From Nannochloropsis salina CCMP1776 (taxonomy: Eukaryota > Sar > Eustigmatophyceae > Eustigmatales > Monodopsidaceae): DNA of 64,000 bases. The notes below the pieces were generated by a model. The model did no database searches and was not told the DNA's origin. It saw only the letters and a program-made list of their open reading frames with translations. The position numbers and the translations under genes were made by a program. Each line of letters begins with the position of its first letter. Position 1 is the stretch's first letter. This document shows positions 1-10,480 of the stretch, in pieces. The DNA lies in NCBI GenBank assembly GCA_004565275.1, contig SDOX01000183.1, positions 228,192 to 292,191 on the forward strand, read 5' to 3'.

Positions 1-11
1 GTTGTGCGGTG

Positions 12-740
12 ATGGACCGCGACGAATGCTTCGAGTATGTATACGGAGCTGCGCGAGAAGGCACTGACAAAGTGCATGATTGTGTTCGGGTGCGATTGCA
101 TGGTTGGAAAAAAGAACTGGGGCAGCAATTAGAGTGTACAGGACTGACCATGTGGCGGGCAGGCGAGGACCTTGGCAGATACTTGTGGGAAAATCGTGCC
201 ATGCTATTCAAACAAGGTCAAGGCTGTCAGCGAATTTTGGAGCTTGGGTGTGGTTTGGGGCTTTGTGGCCTTGTAGCAGCACAGTTGAACCCCAAAGGCG
301 TGGTAGTGTTGACTGATGGGGATGCCCTGACCATGCAGAAAGTTTGCAGAAACATTGATGAAAACTCACTTAAAAATCGTTGTTGCGTCGCGGCACGAAC
401 ATTGCAATGGGGTAAAAATAAGGAAATCATCAGCGAATATAAAGAGGGATTCGATTTAGTATTGGCAGCAGACGTCATATACGAAGAGAAGGATATTGGG
501 CCTTTGCTCTCAACGGTTACAGCGACTCTTACGAAAGGGCAAGATGCTCTGTTTCTTCTATCTTATGCTCGAAGGAATGTTAGCATCGATCGAGTTCTGG
601 CAGTCGCGTCGTCAATGGGGTTGACGTGCGAAGTGGACGACAAATTTTCTTGCAGTGCCGAGGGTGAGCATGTGTACAGGATGCGCTTGCAACAAAAGGA
701 GAAAGGAATTATTCAGGTTGCACCCAGTACAGCAGACTGA
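12..740 (+). CDS. METTL21-type SAM-dependent protein methyltransferase
   Basis: Predicted seven-beta-strand methyltransferase of family 16 (METTL21/EEF1AKMT3-like), whose members mostly methylate lysines of chaperones or elongation factors. In the sequence: a W-R-A-G-E lead-in near residue 45, motif I LELGCGLGLCGL near residues 75-86 that would bind S-adenosylmethionine, an acidic post-I strand VVVLTDGD, and AADVIY near residue 153, the [DN]xxY-type motif typical of this family. The ATG at 12 gives 242 aa, close to the usual 220-270; the frame is open upstream to the window edge, so an earlier start or exon cannot be excluded. The substrate cannot be told from sequence. The gene converges with the SerRS gene, 241 bp from its stop. 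Confidence 0.7.
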   Translation: MDRDECFEYVYGAAREGTDKVHDCVRVRLHGWKKELGQQLECTGLTMWRAGEDLGRYLWENRAMLFKQGQGCQRILELGCGLGLCGLVAAQLNPKGVVVLTDGDALTMQKVCRNIDENSLKNRCCVAARTLQWGKNKEIISEYKEGFDLVLAADVIYEEKDIGPLLSTVTATLTKGQDALFLLSYARRNVSIDRVLAVASSMGLTCEVDDKFSCSAEGEHVYRMRLQQKEKGIIQVAPSTAD

Positions 741-981
741 AAGATGTTGCAAATAGAGGTCTTTGAAATGTGCATGGAAATCCACTCGACAAAGGACACG
801 TGTAAGAAATGGTGGAAAAGGCGTCTGACAGAAAAATACGCGCGTTCGCTTTGCCTTTCTCATTCGCTACCTTTTCTTTTTACGTTGCGTATCATCTCCT
901 GTCCGTCCCAACTGTTGTCGTAGCTGTCATATCCCGCTTCGTTTGTCTTTTCGGACATCCCACTTCGGCTCTGACCTCTTC

Positions 982-3514
982 TTACGCTTGCCACGCCATG
1001 CGCTCGGCTGATGACACAGCTCCTACGTGTCGCAGCCATCGAGAAAGATGAGGGTATCTCACTTTGTCAACTCCATCTTTCTCCATTGAAATGACTGCGG
1101 CAGCTACCACATTGTCCTCTTGGCTTGGTACGAAGCCTCTGATGTAACTGCGCGTCTGTAGATAGGTATTCAAATTCGCCAGGATGGGTTTCCCTATTGC
1201 ATCCAGAAGGGGGCCTTGTACATCTTCTATTGCTCCACCATTCCTTCCTGCCACATGCTCTGCCTTGTTCGTTCCTGTTTTTTTTTTGGTGGAAGGGATC
1301 GACGTGGACACAACTTTTTGAGACGGTTGTGAAGCCGCAACTTTCTTGTCGTGGACGCTGGTGCTTCCCGCGCTCGGAGCTACAAAATCTGCGCCTGTGA
1401 GAGCCTTGTATTTCGCTTTCAAATTCAGCAGTTCAGCAATGTGGGGGCCCAATGTTTCTTTTTCCGCTTTGCGTGCCTTCAGCGCCCGTATTTCCTCCCC
1501 TTTGGCCGTAATAGCCTCTTCCACTCCAGCTCCCTCTCCTGCGTTTCCGGTTGACGGCAGAGGCGGTGGGTTGGGAGCCCTTACCGCAGGCTTTGGATTC
1601 TGTGCCTGACCTGCGCTTGGTGGCGCGTACTCCTCACCTGTTGCTGCCTTGTAGTCTCGCTTGAGCGACAGCAGCGTTTCGACATGTGGCTTTACTGTTG
1701 CCTTGTCGGCTTTCTTCAATTTAAGCTGCCGAATCTCTTCTCCCTTTGCGGCGATGGCGTTCGCTAAATCCTCAGTTTCTGAAGGGGTCCCAGTTCCGTT
1801 CTGAGCCTTCCCAACGGCCGGCGCCATGCCCTTCGGAGCTGCTGTCTTCTTCGGCTTCTTATCGGCCGCCTTGGCTGTCGCAGCGTCTTTCCGCCCCTCC
1901 CTCACAAAGGGCAAGAAGGTGAGGCCCCCCATAAACGGGACCAGGACCTCTGGCACGCGAATACCATCCTTAACTTGAAAATTTTCCAAAATCGCACAAA
2001 TTGTCCGGGTGCACGCGCACAGAGTCGAATTGAGCATGTGCACGTATTTCTTTCCTTCCTGTCCCACTTTCTTCGTCCCGCAACGAATCTCCATCGAGCG
2101 GCTTTGATAATCCGTGCAGTTGGAGCAGGAGACCAATTCGCGGTAGGTGTCGTAGCCTGGAAACCACCCTTCCAGGTCAAATTTCTTGATCGCCGCGTTG
2201 TTCAACTCCCCCGACACAATGTTCACCACCCTGTAAGCGATCCCCAACGACTGATAGAAGTCCTCCGCCGCCATTATCATTTCCTCCTGCATCTTCTGCG
2301 AAGCTTCCAAATCGCCCTCGCACACCACAAATTGCTCCACCTTATCAAATTGATGGACACGAAAGATGCCCCAGCAGTCCTTCCCGTGCGCGCCCGCTTC
2401 CTTCCGAAAGCACGTCGATACACCCCCGTAGCGCAACGGCAGGGTCTTCTCTTCCAGCCACTCGCCCTTATGAAAACCACACAGCGGCTGCTCAGAAGTT
2501 GCGATGAGGTACTTTTCGTCGTCGCCTGTCACTTTGTATAACTCCTCATCAAACTGCTCCAGCTGCGCCACGCCCGCCATGACATCACGGTTCATAAAGT
2601 AAGGCGGCTGCAAGACCGAGTATTTCCGAGCACGCAAGAACGAGACCCCGTAGTTGACCAAGGCCATGTTCAAGAGCAGGCCCGCGTCGCGCAGAAAGTA
2701 ACCCCGGTGCCCAGCAACGGCGCTGCCCCTCTCAGGCTCGAAGCCTCCAATGCGCCATAAGAGGTCGTGGTGGTGCAAGAGATCATCCCCCGTCACAGGC
2801 GTGCCCCACGTTCGGACAACTTCGGTGTCGGCCTCTTCGTCTTGGGACACGGGGACGCTGTTGGGATGTGCAACCGGCGAGATTGAGTCAAGGGGAAACC
2901 CGAAGGCAGGGAGAGAATGAGCACTCGGATGTAGCCCAACACTGCTCAGACCAAGGCTTTGCGGTTTTGAATACTTCTTAGGGTTGAATTATACACGGAT
3001 GAAGAATAAGCTTGTATACTCACGAGTCATCGACGATGTTGCCGATTTTGGGCAGCAACTTATCGACCTCTTCCTTGGCCGCCTTGACTGCCCGGTCCAT
3101 TTCAAGCACTTGCTTGTCAAACTCTTGAATTTTGGCCACCAAGTCGCGACACTCTTCTTTCGCCTTCATTTTCTTTGAGACCTCTGCCTGCACCGCATTG
3201 CGGGCTTTCCGTGTTGCATCCGAATCGTTCACGAGTTTCCGCCAGCTTGCATCCCTGGCTAGCACCTAGAGGAAAGTCGACGGACAACAAACAACGCACC
3301 CAAGTGTAAATTGGAATATTAATTATCATGGAGATGAGCGTTGTATAAGTAAGCAGAACCAAATTTTTCCGGGCTTGCGCCGCACAAATGATTTCTCTTG
3401 ATAACCTACCTCGTCCACGAGTTCGACGGATGCGAAGCGCCGGCGCTGGGACTCCCGCACTAGAGCGGGGTCTCCGCCACGATCGACCCGTAAGAGATTT
3501 ATGTCGATCGGCAT
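982..3514 (-). CDS. SARS1: Seryl-tRNA synthetase fused to two WHEP domains and an eEF1B-beta-like GST-C domain
   Basis: Cytosolic-type SerRS, which charges tRNA-Ser with serine. Three exons join in phase: 3514-3410, 3265-3024, 2857-982 (740 aa). The start is MPIDINLLRVDRGGDPALVR, the canonical eukaryotic SerRS N-terminus. Residues 1-115 form the tRNA-binding coiled arm. Residues about 120-430 are the class II core, with motif 2 FRKEAGAHGKD and motif 3 around TRTICAILENFQ. The C-terminus is unusual. After a KKPKKT basic linker come two helix-turn-helix WHEP repeats at about 480-526 and 561-608 (cores KGEEIRQLKLKKA and KGEEIRALKARKA). At about 665-734 lies a segment with LNTYLQTRSYIRGFVPSQED and YPHLSRWLRHV, which matches the N-terminal GST-C-like domain of eEF1B-beta. 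The catalytic call is secure; the complex-docking role is inferred. Confidence 0.93.
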
Positions 3515-4092
3515 ATTTCGGTCTTGATGCCCGCCCAAACGTCTCCGTCGCACCTGGTGCCGAGGAAAAGGTGTCAATTGTCATTAGACTCGATGCTCAT
3601 CTTCGCTTTCCTGAGCCGCGAAGGCCTCATTTCCGTCTTAGCGATGACTGCAGGTCTGGCAAAACAACAACATGCGTGAGCAAGGCAGGCCTATGTAAGC
3701 AGCACCCTCGCTGTGCGGTGTTGCTTTTCTACGTGCACAAGCATGGTCGCATGGTTTTTTAGCTTGCTGCCTCGGCAGCCCCGACAGGGCGTCTGTCTCA
3801 TGGCCGTTGCCTCCGGGAGTTGACGAGAATGACTGCAGTCCCCTGCAGTGACAAGCACTGTGACACAACTGGCCGACACTTTCCCTATCTACACGAAAAT
3901 CCAACGTGAGATCACGCATTTAAGCCTTTGTCCACACCGCTGGACAGTCTCTTTGTTTGCTTACAGCTGTATTGGCGGTCTTGCTTGGCTGCCTTTTCAT
4001 CAGCAATCGCTTTTGCCGAAGTACGACCTCCTCAAGCTCAACTTTACCATCTTCCAAATCAAACCACCCAACAGACAAATACGCCGATAGCT
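3515..4092. promoter_or_regulatory. Divergent promoter region, SerRS (-) / plastid membrane protein (+)
   Basis: About 580 bp between two divergent starts. No convincing coding segment was seen on either strand. The frame of the plus-strand gene is open from 3928, but an upstream ATG there would place hydrophilic residues in front of the signal peptide, so this stretch is read as shared promoter and 5' UTR. Confidence 0.4.
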
Positions 4093-5967
4093 ATGCAGAG
4101 GAGAAGACAAGAGAGAATGAATATGATAATATCCTACATAAGTATTGTTGGCGTGGCCTTCATGCCTGGCGCGACGCGGGCTTTCAGGCCTCCCCTTCTC
4201 CGGGCCCCCCTGAGAGCCCCCGAAGCCACTTCACCATCCGTCTCAATCCTGACGCATCAGTTCACGGAAAGACGCGAGTGGTCTAAACACGCCCTCTGCT
4301 CTGCCTACCAACCCTTTGAACGTCGATCGCGAACGCGATTGGGACTCGGCACCTTGGCCTCAGAGCAGCTCATGATACCCCCTCCGGAAAAGATCCTCGC
4401 TGCGGTCGAAAAGGCAGGAGGGCGTGTAACTGTGCAGGACGTGGCAGCCTTGGCTGGTGAGGACTTGGCAGTTGCACAGAAAGGTCTCGTCAAGCTCGCG
4501 GCTTTGGTGGAGGGAGACCTGGAGGTAGGCACAGACGGGGACTTGGTTTATAATTTTCCTCGAAATTTTCGTACCGCCCTCCGCACGCGCTCCTTCACCC
4601 AACAAGCAAAAGAGCTCTGGCTCAAGCTTTGGCCAAGCTTGTTCTATGTAACACGCGTCTCCTTTGGCCTCTGCCTGATCCTCTCTATCGTCCTGGTGTT
4701 CGCCACCATCGCCTTCGCGGGCTCGGCCACTCAGGGCGGAGACAGAGAGGATGACCGTCGGAGGGACCGAGGGGGGTTTGGGGGGGGCATGGGGATGTAC
4801 TTTGGACCCAGCCCCTTCGATTTTTTCTACTACCGGCCGTACGGCTACTACTACGCGACGGGAAGCCAGGGGAGGGGAAGGGAAGGGGAGCCCGCGGAGA
4901 TGGGCTTCTTGGAGTCTTGCTTCTCCTACATCTTCGGGGATGGGGACCCGAACGCAGGTCTCGAGGAAGAAAGGTATCGGGAGATAGCGGGCGTGATCCG
5001 GCGGAACGGTGGCGCGGTGGTGGCGGAGCAGCTGGCCCCGTATTTGGACGTGCCCGCCCCTCCCGACCCCACGGCCTACGCGACGGGCGGGGGCGGGGCC
5101 TTGACCGCGGTGGTCGACGAGTCCTTCGTCTTGCCCATCCTGACCCGCCTGAACGGGCGTCCGGAAGTCACTTCCGAGGGGGACATCATCTACGTGTTCC
5201 CGGAGTTCATGACCTCGGCGGTGGAAGGAGGGAGAGAGGGAGGGAGGGAGGCCCTGGATGCGGGGTGGGTTCGCCAGGTGCGAGTGGACGAGGAAGTCCG
5301 GCAGTACCAGGGCCTGAGCGCGTCCGAAATCAGACAGGCGCTCCTGGCCAAGCGCGTGCCCGTGCAAGACTGCTTCGACAAAGCCTCCCTGTTGGAACGC
5401 CTCAAGGGCTTCCTACTCTCCGCTCCCTCGACCGCCCAGGCCCTAGGGGAGGCTCCCTACTTGTCAGAGCAACCCGTGCCCTTCTCCCTCGCGCCCACCA
5501 CGAACCGTGTCTTCGCGGGCATTTTGGGTGTGGCTAATCTAGGCGGGGCGATCGTCCTCGGCGACATTTTGAGCAAATACTCCGCCATGTATGGGAGTAC
5601 CGGCCTTCCAGGCCTGCTCGGCCTGAGCCAAGCCCTGTATCCTGCCCTTATCGTCTACGCCGTCGGCTTCAACCTGATCCCTTTGCTCCGGTCCCGGTGG
5701 CTCAAATTGAAGAACGCAGAAATGGCACGAAGAAATGAGGCTCGGCAAAGCTGGGCAGGTATCCTGGGGAGGGCGGTAGGTCCGCTGTACGAGAAGATTT
5801 TGGCGGCCAGACATTACCGCTCGAATCTGAAAGTGATAAAGAAAGAGGACGTGTTGTACACTAGTGGAAAGAGCGTGGCAGAGCAGTCAAATCGGGAGAT
5901 GGGGGACTTGCAAGCCTTCGATCGGCAAATGGAAGAGAGAGAAAGGGGTGGAAGGACACTTTTGTGA
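4093..5967 (+). CDS. Plastid-targeted membrane protein, At5g03900/cyanobacterial family
   Basis: Resembles the cyanobacterial/plastid membrane protein family that includes Arabidopsis At5g03900 (annotated there as iron-sulphur biosynthesis-like; true function unclear). From the ATG at 4093 it is 624 aa. The hydrophobic stretch MNMIISYISIVGVAFMPG followed by ATRAF-RPP is a bipartite plastid presequence with Phe after the cleavage site. Two winged-helix-like repeats follow, one ending LEVGTDGDLVYNFPRNFR and one ending RPEVTSEGDIIYVFPEFM. Membrane segments: SLFYVTRVSFGLCLILSIVL, then two near residues 480-560. A Gly/Tyr-rich loop lies between the repeats, and a SAP-like stretch (LSASEIRQALLAKRVP) after the second. 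Start choice: ATGs at 4120 and 4126 also precede the signal peptide. Family call moderate, plastid targeting fairly strong. Confidence 0.72.
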   Translation: MQRRRQERMNMIISYISIVGVAFMPGATRAFRPPLLRAPLRAPEATSPSVSILTHQFTERREWSKHALCSAYQPFERRSRTRLGLGTLASEQLMIPPPEKILAAVEKAGGRVTVQDVAALAGEDLAVAQKGLVKLAALVEGDLEVGTDGDLVYNFPRNFRTALRTRSFTQQAKELWLKLWPSLFYVTRVSFGLCLILSIVLVFATIAFAGSATQGGDREDDRRRDRGGFGGGMGMYFGPSPFDFFYYRPYGYYYATGSQGRGREGEPAEMGFLESCFSYIFGDGDPNAGLEEERYREIAGVIRRNGGAVVAEQLAPYLDVPAPPDPTAYATGGGGALTAVVDESFVLPILTRLNGRPEVTSEGDIIYVFPEFMTSAVEGGREGGREALDAGWVRQVRVDEEVRQYQGLSASEIRQALLAKRVPVQDCFDKASLLERLKGFLLSAPSTAQALGEAPYLSEQPVPFSLAPTTNRVFAGILGVANLGGAIVLGDILSKYSAMYGSTGLPGLLGLSQALYPALIVYAVGFNLIPLLRSRWLKLKNAEMARRNEARQSWAGILGRAVGPLYEKILAARHYRSNLKVIKKEDVLYTSGKSVAEQSNREMGDLQAFDRQMEERERGGRTLL

Positions 5968-6565
5968 AGCAATTGACGGACATTGCGGGGAGTCAAAGTC
6001 GTTAGTCCGATGTGGAAAGTACGATACGATGGACAACGGTTAGACGAGCGAAGAGGCAGACAATATTCCCCGGGCAAGCAAAGTCAAGCTTGATAAGCTG
6101 TCGTTGTTTACAAATCATCGCCGATTGTTCTCTTCGGGGACAGTACAGTTTGCACTCGCCAGCCTTTTCCGTCGTGAACCTCACAAGCTAACAACGATGC
6201 TACTCTTTCCTTGCTCCTGCCTGGATCCCGCCTCCCTCCATACAGCTGCATCGTCGATGAAGCAGGGACCAATGAGGAGGAAGGGTGTGGTTTCATATAT
6301 TTATGTATATGCGTATATACGAGTATATACTTGGTTTTGTACATACAAATAGGGAACGCGGAGAATCTTCGGAGATTAGCACGTCAGAGACGGGTAGAAG
6401 ACTGATCACCGACACGTTAGAGACGCCCTCCACCTCAACAGTACGTGAACTTCCTCTCGACACCTTACATAGGAGTTTCCGCTTGTGGATTTCCCCTTCC
6501 GCGCCCCCTGCATCTCCCCCCAGGACCCCGACCGGCATGGGGCAGTCTTTCCTCACAGACCGCCG
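5968..6565. other. Convergent intergenic region
   Basis: About 600 bp between two convergent stop codons. It holds an alternating AT-rich stretch at about 6295-6330 (TATA/GTATATAC-like), probably 3' UTR or terminator sequence. No gene recognised. Confidence 0.35.
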
Positions 6566-7632
6566 TCATGGATGGATAGACTCTTGGTACGATATCCCCT
6601 CACTGCCATCGCTCGCCACGGCCGATGCAGCGGCCGCCGCAGCTGCTAGCATCTTATTCTCCTTCTCTCGCCGGACAACAACCCTCTCAATCGCAGCTTG
6701 TAGGTCAGCCATGGGGAGATATACACCCACGGCCCCTGGTTTCGACGTAAAAGAGCGATCCCCTATCACAACCTCGAATATTCCTAGTTTCTTCCCCCCT
6801 CGGACTTCGGTGACGCCCAAGATGGTCTTTCGAATAGCGATGTTCCCGAACCGCTCCTTCAGGACTCGACACACACCCGTGTAAAGACTTTTATATCCCA
6901 CCCCACCAGTGTACTTGATCAAAATAGGAATTACATCCGAGTTCTCTTGTGCTCCTGCAAGACCGCCCTCTCCGTTCTGCGCCGGTCTAACATTTTGTTG
7001 CGCCGACTGAGGCTGCGGCTGCTGCACTGATTGCTGCGACGGCCGACTGCCCTCTCCTTCAACCCCATTGTATGACACAGCACTCATCCTTTGCAAAAAC
7101 GAAGGACCTGTCTGGTAGGAGAGCGCAGTAGCCGCCAGTGTGCCTGTGCGAGGGGCAGGCCCCGCGTCACTGGTGCCTGACGTACGGCTCCTGCTCCTGC
7201 TACTTCGGCTGCCACCGCTGCCATGACGGGCTCCTCTAAACATGATTTGCCGAAGAAATTGGGGAAACACCCATGACAGAACCCTGGCAGACTTTCTATA
7301 TGTCCCAAAATTTTGCAACCGCATGGCCCGGACGATGACGGGGGAAGTAATGTCCGCCCCCGTCGAGACTCGGGGGGTCTGCGCAAAGACACATGTACGA
7401 ATGAGGAACAAATTCAAAAACTGGTACGATGCGGGCACGGTCGCACATACGACGTGTACAACATCCATATGAGACGCATGACTACCCTCTCATTGAAAAC
7501 ATGCAAAGGCTAACATCTTGCCAGCGCGCATTGTGGACGTACCAGATAGAAGGCTCCCACTTCCACGCTCCCGGGGCCTGAAAAAGTGGCGACACAAAGG
7601 AAGAGCAACAAACTGGATGGGGAGTGCTTCAT
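6566..7632 (-). CDS. Plastid-targeted Rdx/SelW-like protein lacking the CxxC/U redox motif
   Basis: Two exons, 7632-7543 and 7378-6566, join in phase 0 (300 aa) across a GTACGT donor and a TTTGCGCAG acceptor. Exon 1 is a signal peptide MKHSPSSLLLFLCVATFSG ending VEVGAF-YL, a heterokont plastid motif; the start of exon 2 (TPRVSTGADITS) reads as transit peptide. A Ser/Arg- and Gln/Pro-rich linker follows. Residues about 190-270 align with the thioredoxin-like Rdx family (SelW/SelT/SelH): IKYTGGVGYKSLYTGVCRVL corresponds to the SelW segment YCxxUGYKSKY, then LGIFEVVIGDRSFTSKP corresponds to its GxFEVxVxGxxxxSK. The Cys and Sec/Cys of the redox centre are Thr and Val here, so a non-catalytic or binding role is likely. 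Ala-rich C-terminus. Fold assignment by eye. Confidence 0.62.
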
Positions 7633-8285
7633 GATCGATGTTGCCGCGCTATTGCCGTACAGGGCGTGGTGCTGCTTACCGCCGGCAGCGGGCGCTGAAA
7701 TGTATTTGTACGAAGGAATTTTTAAAAGGTGAGATAGCAACCCAGGGGAGGGGGGTGGTGCTCGTCAGCCCGAAGAAAGTGGAAAGTTTGCGTGCGACAG
7801 GTATTTCAAACAAAAATGAAGCCCAGAGCCCACAATTTTAAAACCAAGGGTGCTTTCAACCCGACTTTTTCCCTCTGCGCGTACGGCGTCTATGTCTTCT
7901 GAGTGCGGCGGGTCCAAATCTTCCCCCTGATGCGACCCGCGTCCGCGGGCTCGGAGAAAGTCCGGGTAGCTTGCCCTGTTCCAGAGGAAAGAAGGAAACG
8001 CCCGGAGCGTGCAACGCAAGTACTTTAAACGTAAAAGCGCAATATCCCAGATTGAAAGTAAGTATGTAAGGGGGTTGCTGGTGAAACTACGGATGAATGT
8101 GTACATCCTTTTCTGTCTCGTAACACATATGCCATAGGTTTTTCATGTTTGCATTCAAGACACAAGGTTTGTGCAGGCAATTTCCGACCTTGTTCAACCA
8201 ACTACGAACATGTTGTTGTATTCTTCTTAAATTTCGGCACGCACAACTCGGCGAGTGCATACCTTTTAAAGGTAGATCCGACGAG
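7633..8285. promoter_or_regulatory. Region between IspD stop and Rdx-like start (both minus strand)
   Basis: About 650 bp, presumably the 3' UTR of ispD and the promoter of the Rdx-like gene. A minus-strand open frame of 113 codons at 7765-8106 has no recognisable motif and is not called. Confidence 0.35.
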
Positions 8286-9721
8286 CTACAATTTACCCTC
8301 AGCTCGCTCTCTCAAGAACCCCTCAGCGACACCAATATCCTCTGGCGTCGTCAGCTTTATGTTTGTATACTCCCCCATCGTTAGTTTCACAGGCCTGCCC
8401 ACCTGTTCGACCATGGACACGTCGTCCGTGACTTCCAAGCCCTTCTCTGTTACCAGCGCAAAGGCTTCAGACAGGATGTCAGGCTTGATCACCTGGGGAG
8501 TCTGAATTTCCCAGAGACGTGAGCGATTAATAGTCCTCAACACAAATTCTCCATCTGCAGATTCCTTAACAGTTGCTTTCATTGGTACACCGAGGACCGC
8601 TGCACCGTGCACCGAACCATCCCGAAGGCATGCCAAAACAGCGGATTGGGATACGAGAGGACGGGCGGAATCATGGATGCAGACTACTGAAGCGTCAGGA
8701 AGAGTCTGACTAAAGCCGTTAAAGACCGAATCTTGTCGTTCACTGTATCAAAAAACATGTATGTTGAAATCCTAAGGGGTGACATCGTTTGTGTCTGGCC
8801 ATTCCGAGCAAGGATACTAGAGCGGGAGAAGAACGACTGGCATTTCCATGCTGAACATGAACATCCCGAGAAGAGAATGCTCGCAGTTACTTGAGAGCTC
8901 CCAAATTCAAAAATCGATCCATTTATACGTACTTCCCAGGGTCGGCAAAGACGATACGAGGGTCCTCTTCTTGGAGAAAGGAGAATTCTTGGCGGTAGCT
9001 CTTGTCAAGTACAATGACGATCCTGATGAGGTAAAGGTTGTGAAAGCGTAAACAAAAGACATTTCTCCTCCTTATCTTGCTGAAGCTTCCTCGTATATTG
9101 TAATGCTATTGCGCCCTCGCAGGACCTACATCTGGAGGAGGCTCGCATCCAAGTCGGCGCCGAGGCGATTGCCGACAATCAGGACTTTTTATTTACACAG
9201 CTCTCTCTCAAGTACGTACCGATTGACGCCGGGCAAGGCACTAAAGATTTCAAGGGAATGCAAAAGAACTGGTTTTCCTAGAAGCTCTATAAATTGCTTT
9301 GGTCGATCGGCCTTCATCCGCTTTCCCACTCCGCCCGCGAGGAGCACCACAGACACGCCTTCCACTATTATCTTTTGATGAGAATGTAGTCATCAAAATG
9401 ATGTGTAAGTAGCGGGATGATTACATTACCGGAACATTCATTTTGTTAAGGCGTTTTGGAGCTGTCTGCAAGCCGCGAGGGGTAAGCATGTTCAGAGCGA
9501 TACACATCGAGGGGCTACAGTGTAGAAAAAAAACTTACCATTTCATTGCTGCTCATGCAAGAAATGCCTCGATTTCTTCTGTGTGCCACATTTACTGGTG
9601 ACAGCGCATTTGACGGCCCCAAGAAAGTGGCTCCATTGAGGCGCGGCATGAACGCCCTCGTCACGGGCGTGCCGATGAGGAGTGGGAGCAGGCACGTAAA
9701 TTGTATGAAAAGGCTTACCAT
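8286..9721 (-). CDS. ispD: Plastid 2-C-methyl-D-erythritol 4-phosphate cytidylyltransferase
   Basis: IspD transfers CMP from CTP to methylerythritol phosphate, the third step of the plastid MEP isoprenoid pathway. Four exons fit in phase: 9721-9539, 9371-9220, 9022-8933, 8742-8286 (293 aa), with donors GTAAGT, GTACGT, GTACGT. Exon 1 codes a signal peptide [17 protein letters not shown] followed by VTRAF-MP and a transit-like stretch. The nucleotide-binding loop [18 protein letters not shown] opens exon 2. [15 protein letters not shown], then [26 protein letters not shown] and the terminal [13 protein letters not shown] block all match IspD. Another ATG at 9772 would put residues ahead of the signal peptide, so 9721 is preferred. 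The gene is divergent from RPA1. Confidence 0.93.
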
Positions 9722-10480
9722 CTCCAGTCCAAACCAAATAAACCTGTAAGGAGAGCCATTTACGGTAGTCATATGGAAGAAACCTCGTCCCGCGGTGTTG
9801 GTATAGGTTGTCCAGGACGGTGGGTGACAGGCCTAGGCCGGGCGGCGGGTTTGGACAGGGGACTCTCTCTCTCGTCTTGGCGAGGGCGGGAAGGCGGGCG
9901 ACGCCTCCCTCTTCCCGGGCTTTCGGGGGACTCTGAGGCGGTCATGCCACGGGTTTGGGGGGCAATAGTGATGGTTAATGACGGGAGGATGACTGGAGAT
10001 GCAGATATCCTTGGTGGGCACTTTTGTGGGTACGCTCGAAGTCGATCTCAGATATAACCTCCATCTTCTTGATGCCGCCATGCTTGCTTCTTTCTGCAGC
10101 TTGACCTTTATTGGAAATGGTATTCTGATTTGGAAGAAACAGTCATGACAGGGGGAATGTATATGGTTACACATCTTTATTCAAATGCTTGAAGGCACGA
10201 CTGATCGTTTGTATGGTACTTCTTGTTTGTGCCTGTGCTAGTCCTCTAGCCCTCCTCGATCAGCCTTTGTCATTGGACCCGTTTGTTTCGTCCGCGAACC
10301 ACACGGATGCTGTGATGTTATAATCACGCAGTGCCTTTTCTTATGTCTTCATGTTGATAAGTCGTAAGTACCCTGTGATAAGCCCTAATCCTAACAGGTT
10401 GATTTCCTTATCTATACTGTACGCCCTCCCCACACAGCGACCTGCCTGCGGAGCACATTTGCCTGAACGTTGCTCTTCTC
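9722..10480. promoter_or_regulatory. Divergent promoter region, ispD (-) / RPA1 (+)
   Basis: About 760 bp between divergent start codons. No coding segment supported; the open frames here overlap on both strands and show no motif. Probably two core promoters and 5' UTRs. Confidence 0.4.

Noticed and set aside
4360-5367. 335-codon minus-strand open frame
   Set aside because: Antisense to the plastid membrane protein; it shows no domain, whereas the plus strand has repeats, membrane helices and a presequence.
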